A stretch of 64,000 bases of DNA from Halomonas fontilapidosi (GTDB lineage Bacteria; Pseudomonadota; Gammaproteobacteria; Pseudomonadales; Halomonadaceae). Under the pieces are notes generated by a model, which searched no databases, had not been told where the DNA came from, and saw only the letters and a program-made list of their open reading frames with translations. Of the stretch, positions 61,510-64,000 are shown piece after piece. The stretch lies in the NCBI RefSeq assembly GCF_014192285.1, contig NZ_JACHXQ010000002.1, forward strand, positions 158,968-222,967, read 5' to 3'. Each line of letters starts with the position of its first letter. Positions within the stretch are counted from its first letter, which is position 1. Position numbers and translations under genes: made by a program.

Positions 61510-63369
61510 ATGAATGACCAGAAACCGTCTTCAGCGAAACAGGGCGATTCGTCTGCATCGTCCCATGAGACGTCGCCCGACGCCTTGGCACAGCGCTATG
61601 CCGAGACGCTCGCGCGATTGTCGACCGGCTCATCCCGGGCCTGGCAGGGCTGGCTCGAACGCCAGGCGCGCGGGGACTTCTTCACCCTCCCCGACCCGGC
61701 GGTCGCGGCCAAGGCGCTCGGCCGCCTGAGCCAGCAGTTTCTCTACCATCCGCATCAGGCTCTGGAGCTTCAGCAGCAGCTCTGGCAGGGCTATGCGGCG
61801 CTGTGGCAGAACACGACACAGCGTCTGCTCGGCGACGCATCACCTCCAGATGCGACGCCCACCCCGCGAGACAAGCGCTTCAAGGGCAAAGGCTGGGAGG
61901 AGAACCTGTTCTTCGATGCGCTCCGCGAGGCCTACCAGCTGACCGCCGAGCAGTGGTTGAAGGGAGTGCATGAGGTCACCGAGGAGCTGGACCACGACGA
62001 ACGGACGAAGGTCGAGTTCTATGCCCGTCAGCTGATCGACGCCCTCGCCCCCAGCAACTTCGCCGTGACCAACCCGGAAGTGATCGAGGCCACGGTTCGC
62101 ACCGGGGGCGCCAACCTTCTGCAGGGCCTGGCCAACCTGATGGAAGACATGGCCCGCGGCGAGGGCCTGCTGCGCATCAAGCAGAGCGACCTGGACGAGC
62201 TGCAACTGGGCGAGAACCTTGCCGTGACCCCGGGCAAGGTCATCTACCAGAACGACTTGATGCAGCTCATTCAGTACGCCCCGACCACCGAGGCGGTCGA
62301 CCGCCGGCCGCTGCTGATCGTCCCGCCCTGGATCAACAAGTTCTACATCCTCGACCTGACCCCGCAGCGCTCCTTCATTCGCTGGGCCGTGGCGCAGGGC
62401 ATCACCGTCTTCGTGATTTCCTGGGTCAACCCCGATGAACGGTATGCCGAGGTCGCCTTCGACGACTACCTCACCCAGGGGACCCTCAAGGCCATGGACG
62501 TCGTGACCGAGGTCACCGGCGAGGAGACGCTCAACGCCATCGGCTACTGCATCGGCGGCACCCTGCTGAGCTGTACCCTGGCGCACCAGGCCGCGCGGGG
62601 CGATGAGCGGGTGCAGAGTGCCACCTTCTTCACCACCCTGCTCGACTTCAGCGATGTGGGGCCGCTGGAGGTGTTCATCGACGAGGAGCAGATCCGCTAC
62701 ATGGAGCAGCACATGGCGCAGCGCGGCTATCTGGAGGGCACGCATCTGGCCAACGCTTTCAACCTGCTGCAGTCCGCCGACCTGATATGGGGGTTCGTGA
62801 TCAACAACTACCTGCTCGGTCGCGAGCCCAAGGCCTTCGACCTGCTCTACTGGAATTCCGACTCCACCCGCATGCCGAGGCGCATGCAGAGCTTCTACCT
62901 GCGCAACATGTATCTGGAAAACCGCCTTGCCGAGCCCGGCGGGATCTCCCTGGCGGGGGAGTCCATCGACCTGGGCAAGGTGCGCATCCCGACGTTCTTC
63001 GTGGCAGCCGAGAAGGATCATATCGCCCCCTGGCAGTCCAGTTACCGCGGTGCACACCTGCTGGGCAAACAGCCTCGCTTCCTGCTCGGTGGGTCAGGGC
63101 ACATCGCCGGGGTCATCAACCCGGCCGACTCCGCGAAATACGGCTTCTGGACCTATGGTCGCCTGCCGAAGGATCCGGAGCGCTGGCTGGCCTCGGCCAC
63201 CCACCACGAGGGTTCCTGGTGGCCGGAATGGCGCAACTGGCTCAAGCGCCACGCCGGCGGCCAGGTGGCGCCCCGAGCGCCCGGCAACGACCAGTTCCCG
63301 CCCCTCGAGGAGGCGCCGGGCTCCTATGTCCGGGTGCGGGTCGACGACACGGGGCCAGCCGGCGAGTGA
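61510..63369 (+). CDS. phaC: Class I poly(3-hydroxyalkanoate) synthase (PhaC)
   Basis: 619-residue enzyme that polymerises (R)-3-hydroxyacyl-CoA into PHA storage granules. PhaC N-terminal domain about 80-250, alpha/beta-hydrolase domain after it. The lipase-like box is GYCIGG with Cys347 as nucleophile; Asp503 (in AAEKDHIAP) and His531 (GGSGHIAG) complete the triad. The segment FYILDL and WINKFYI are typical. The N-terminal 60 residues are Ser-rich and variable. A 151-base gap with its own promoter region precedes it. No phaA/phaB/phaP is adjacent here, though the SDR upstream is not PhaB-like enough to claim. Confidence 0.94.
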   Translation: MNDQKPSSAKQGDSSASSHETSPDALAQRYAETLARLSTGSSRAWQGWLERQARGDFFTLPDPAVAAKALGRLSQQFLYHPHQALELQQQLWQGYAALWQNTTQRLLGDASPPDATPTPRDKRFKGKGWEENLFFDALREAYQLTAEQWLKGVHEVTEELDHDERTKVEFYARQLIDALAPSNFAVTNPEVIEATVRTGGANLLQGLANLMEDMARGEGLLRIKQSDLDELQLGENLAVTPGKVIYQNDLMQLIQYAPTTEAVDRRPLLIVPPWINKFYILDLTPQRSFIRWAVAQGITVFVISWVNPDERYAEVAFDDYLTQGTLKAMDVVTEVTGEETLNAIGYCIGGTLLSCTLAHQAARGDERVQSATFFTTLLDFSDVGPLEVFIDEEQIRYMEQHMAQRGYLEGTHLANAFNLLQSADLIWGFVINNYLLGREPKAFDLLYWNSDSTRMPRRMQSFYLRNMYLENRLAEPGGISLAGESIDLGKVRIPTFFVAAEKDHIAPWQSSYRGAHLLGKQPRFLLGGSGHIAGVINPADSAKYGFWTYGRLPKDPERWLASATHHEGSWWPEWRNWLKRHAGGQVAPRAPGNDQFPPLEEAPGSYVRVRVDDTGPAGE

Positions 63370-63465
63370 AAGACCGGCGGCGTGCCATGAGCAGCAACAA
63401 ACGTTTGCCATGCCCCATTGCCCGTCGCCTTCCCCCCAATTTCTCGAAAGGCGCCGGGAGACCGT

Positions 63466-64000
63466 ATGAACCGAACGAGACAGGTGCGGGTGGGAACGTC
63501 AGGCTATCAATACGATCACTGGCGTGGCGTCTTTTATCCCGACACGCTGCCTCGTGAGCAATGGCTCGCGCATTACGCCGAGCATTTCGCCACCGTCGAG
63601 ATCAACAACACCTTCTACCAACTGCCCGACGCCGCCACCTTCCGCGCCTGGCGCGACGCCGTCCCCGACGGATTCCGCTTTGCCGTCAAGTTCAGCCGTT
63701 ACGGCAGCCACATCAAGAAGTTGAAGGATCCGCATGACACCATCGGCCGCTTCCTGGAGAGGGCCAGCCTGCTTGGCAATAAGTTGGGGCCAATTCTGGT
63801 GCAACTCCCCGGCAAGTGGCACGTCAATGCCGAGCGCCTGGATGCCTTCCTCGAGGCCGCGCCACGCGACCAGCGCTGGACGGTGGAATTCCGTGATGCC
63901 TCCTGGCTGTGCGATGAGATCTACCAGGTGCTGCAGGCCCACCGGGCGGCCCTCTGCCGCCACGACAGGCTGCCCGACCACCCGCAACGGCTCACCACCG
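63466..64000 (+). CDS. DUF72 family protein (3' end outside window)
   Basis: Visible 178 residues of a DUF72 protein (TIM-barrel-like family of unknown function). Diagnostic start VRVGTSGYQYDHWRGVFYP, then EINNTFYQLP, the helix FRFAVKFSRYGSHIKKL, and ILVQLPGKW. GGGAG precedes ATG 63466. The gene runs off the right edge, so downstream length and ending are not known. Confidence 0.87.
   Translation, partial: MNRTRQVRVGTSGYQYDHWRGVFYPDTLPREQWLAHYAEHFATVEINNTFYQLPDAATFRAWRDAVPDGFRFAVKFSRYGSHIKKLKDPHDTIGRFLERASLLGNKLGPILVQLPGKWHVNAERLDAFLEAAPRDQRWTVEFRDASWLCDEIYQVLQAHRAALCRHDRLPDHPQRLTT

Overview
The window reads as a continuous stretch of a high-GC, halophilic gammaproteobacterial chromosome, most like Halomonas or a close relative. 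This is an inference from gene content and codon style: a BCCT osmolyte transporter, a CPA2 cation/proton antiporter, a MscS-type channel, a class I PHA synthase, DNA polymerase II and YejK, all with strong G/C third-position bias. I see no rRNA, tRNA, transposase, phage gene or CRISPR array. Genes are dense, on both strands, with many convergent pairs separated by only 10-50 bases.

Layout. 1-9999: partial CPA2 antiporter, Acg-like nitroreductase, CIA30-like protein, a Sel1/peptidoglycan-binding protein, a lipoprotein, a VTT membrane protein, then three transporters (ZIP, BCCT, CDF). 10015-16597: a NUDIX plus metallo-beta-lactamase fusion, RidA, a DUF6544-like protein, a MscS channel, an L,D-transpeptidase and a small lipoprotein. 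16749-31000: a ChaN-PDZ/M1-peptidase pair, a glutaredoxin-like protein, a ClC protein lacking both signature glutamates coupled to an orphan polyamine-type binding protein, two GFA proteins, a methyltransferase, an SDR, a Met/Gly-rich Spy/CpxP-like protein behind an FNR/ANR-like box, a racemase-superfamily protein, DUF503, a GST and a gamma-glutamylcyclotransferase-like protein.

33351-41422 is a leftward accessory (defence) locus: hsdM, hsdS, a RhuM-Fic fusion, hsdR, an HNH endonuclease and a conserved unknown protein with an Ada-like RPCxxC segment. Junctions are overlapping or close. hsdS is visibly AT-rich in its specificity regions, and HsdR carries three exact 18-residue Cys-rich units between its helicase and C-terminal domains. 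REP-like repeats flank the locus on the hsdM side. This is the most interesting region of the window.

41805-64000 returns to core genes: an exported unknown, PpiC, an ABC-2 exporter, a VWA/repeat protein broken by a frameshift and an amber codon, YejK, a MocA/XdhC pair preceded by a 22-codon leader ORF, a diguanylate cyclase whose 3' end overlaps trxC antisense, a MsbA-like exporter, polB, a phosphoesterase, a cupin, an aconitase interrupted by one in-frame TAG, a possible small RNA with a UUCG terminator, a beta-hydroxyacid dehydrogenase/SDR pair, phaC and a partial DUF72 gene. The two premature TAG codons 12 kb apart are worth checking against reads. All functional calls are from reading motifs by eye; no database search was possible.
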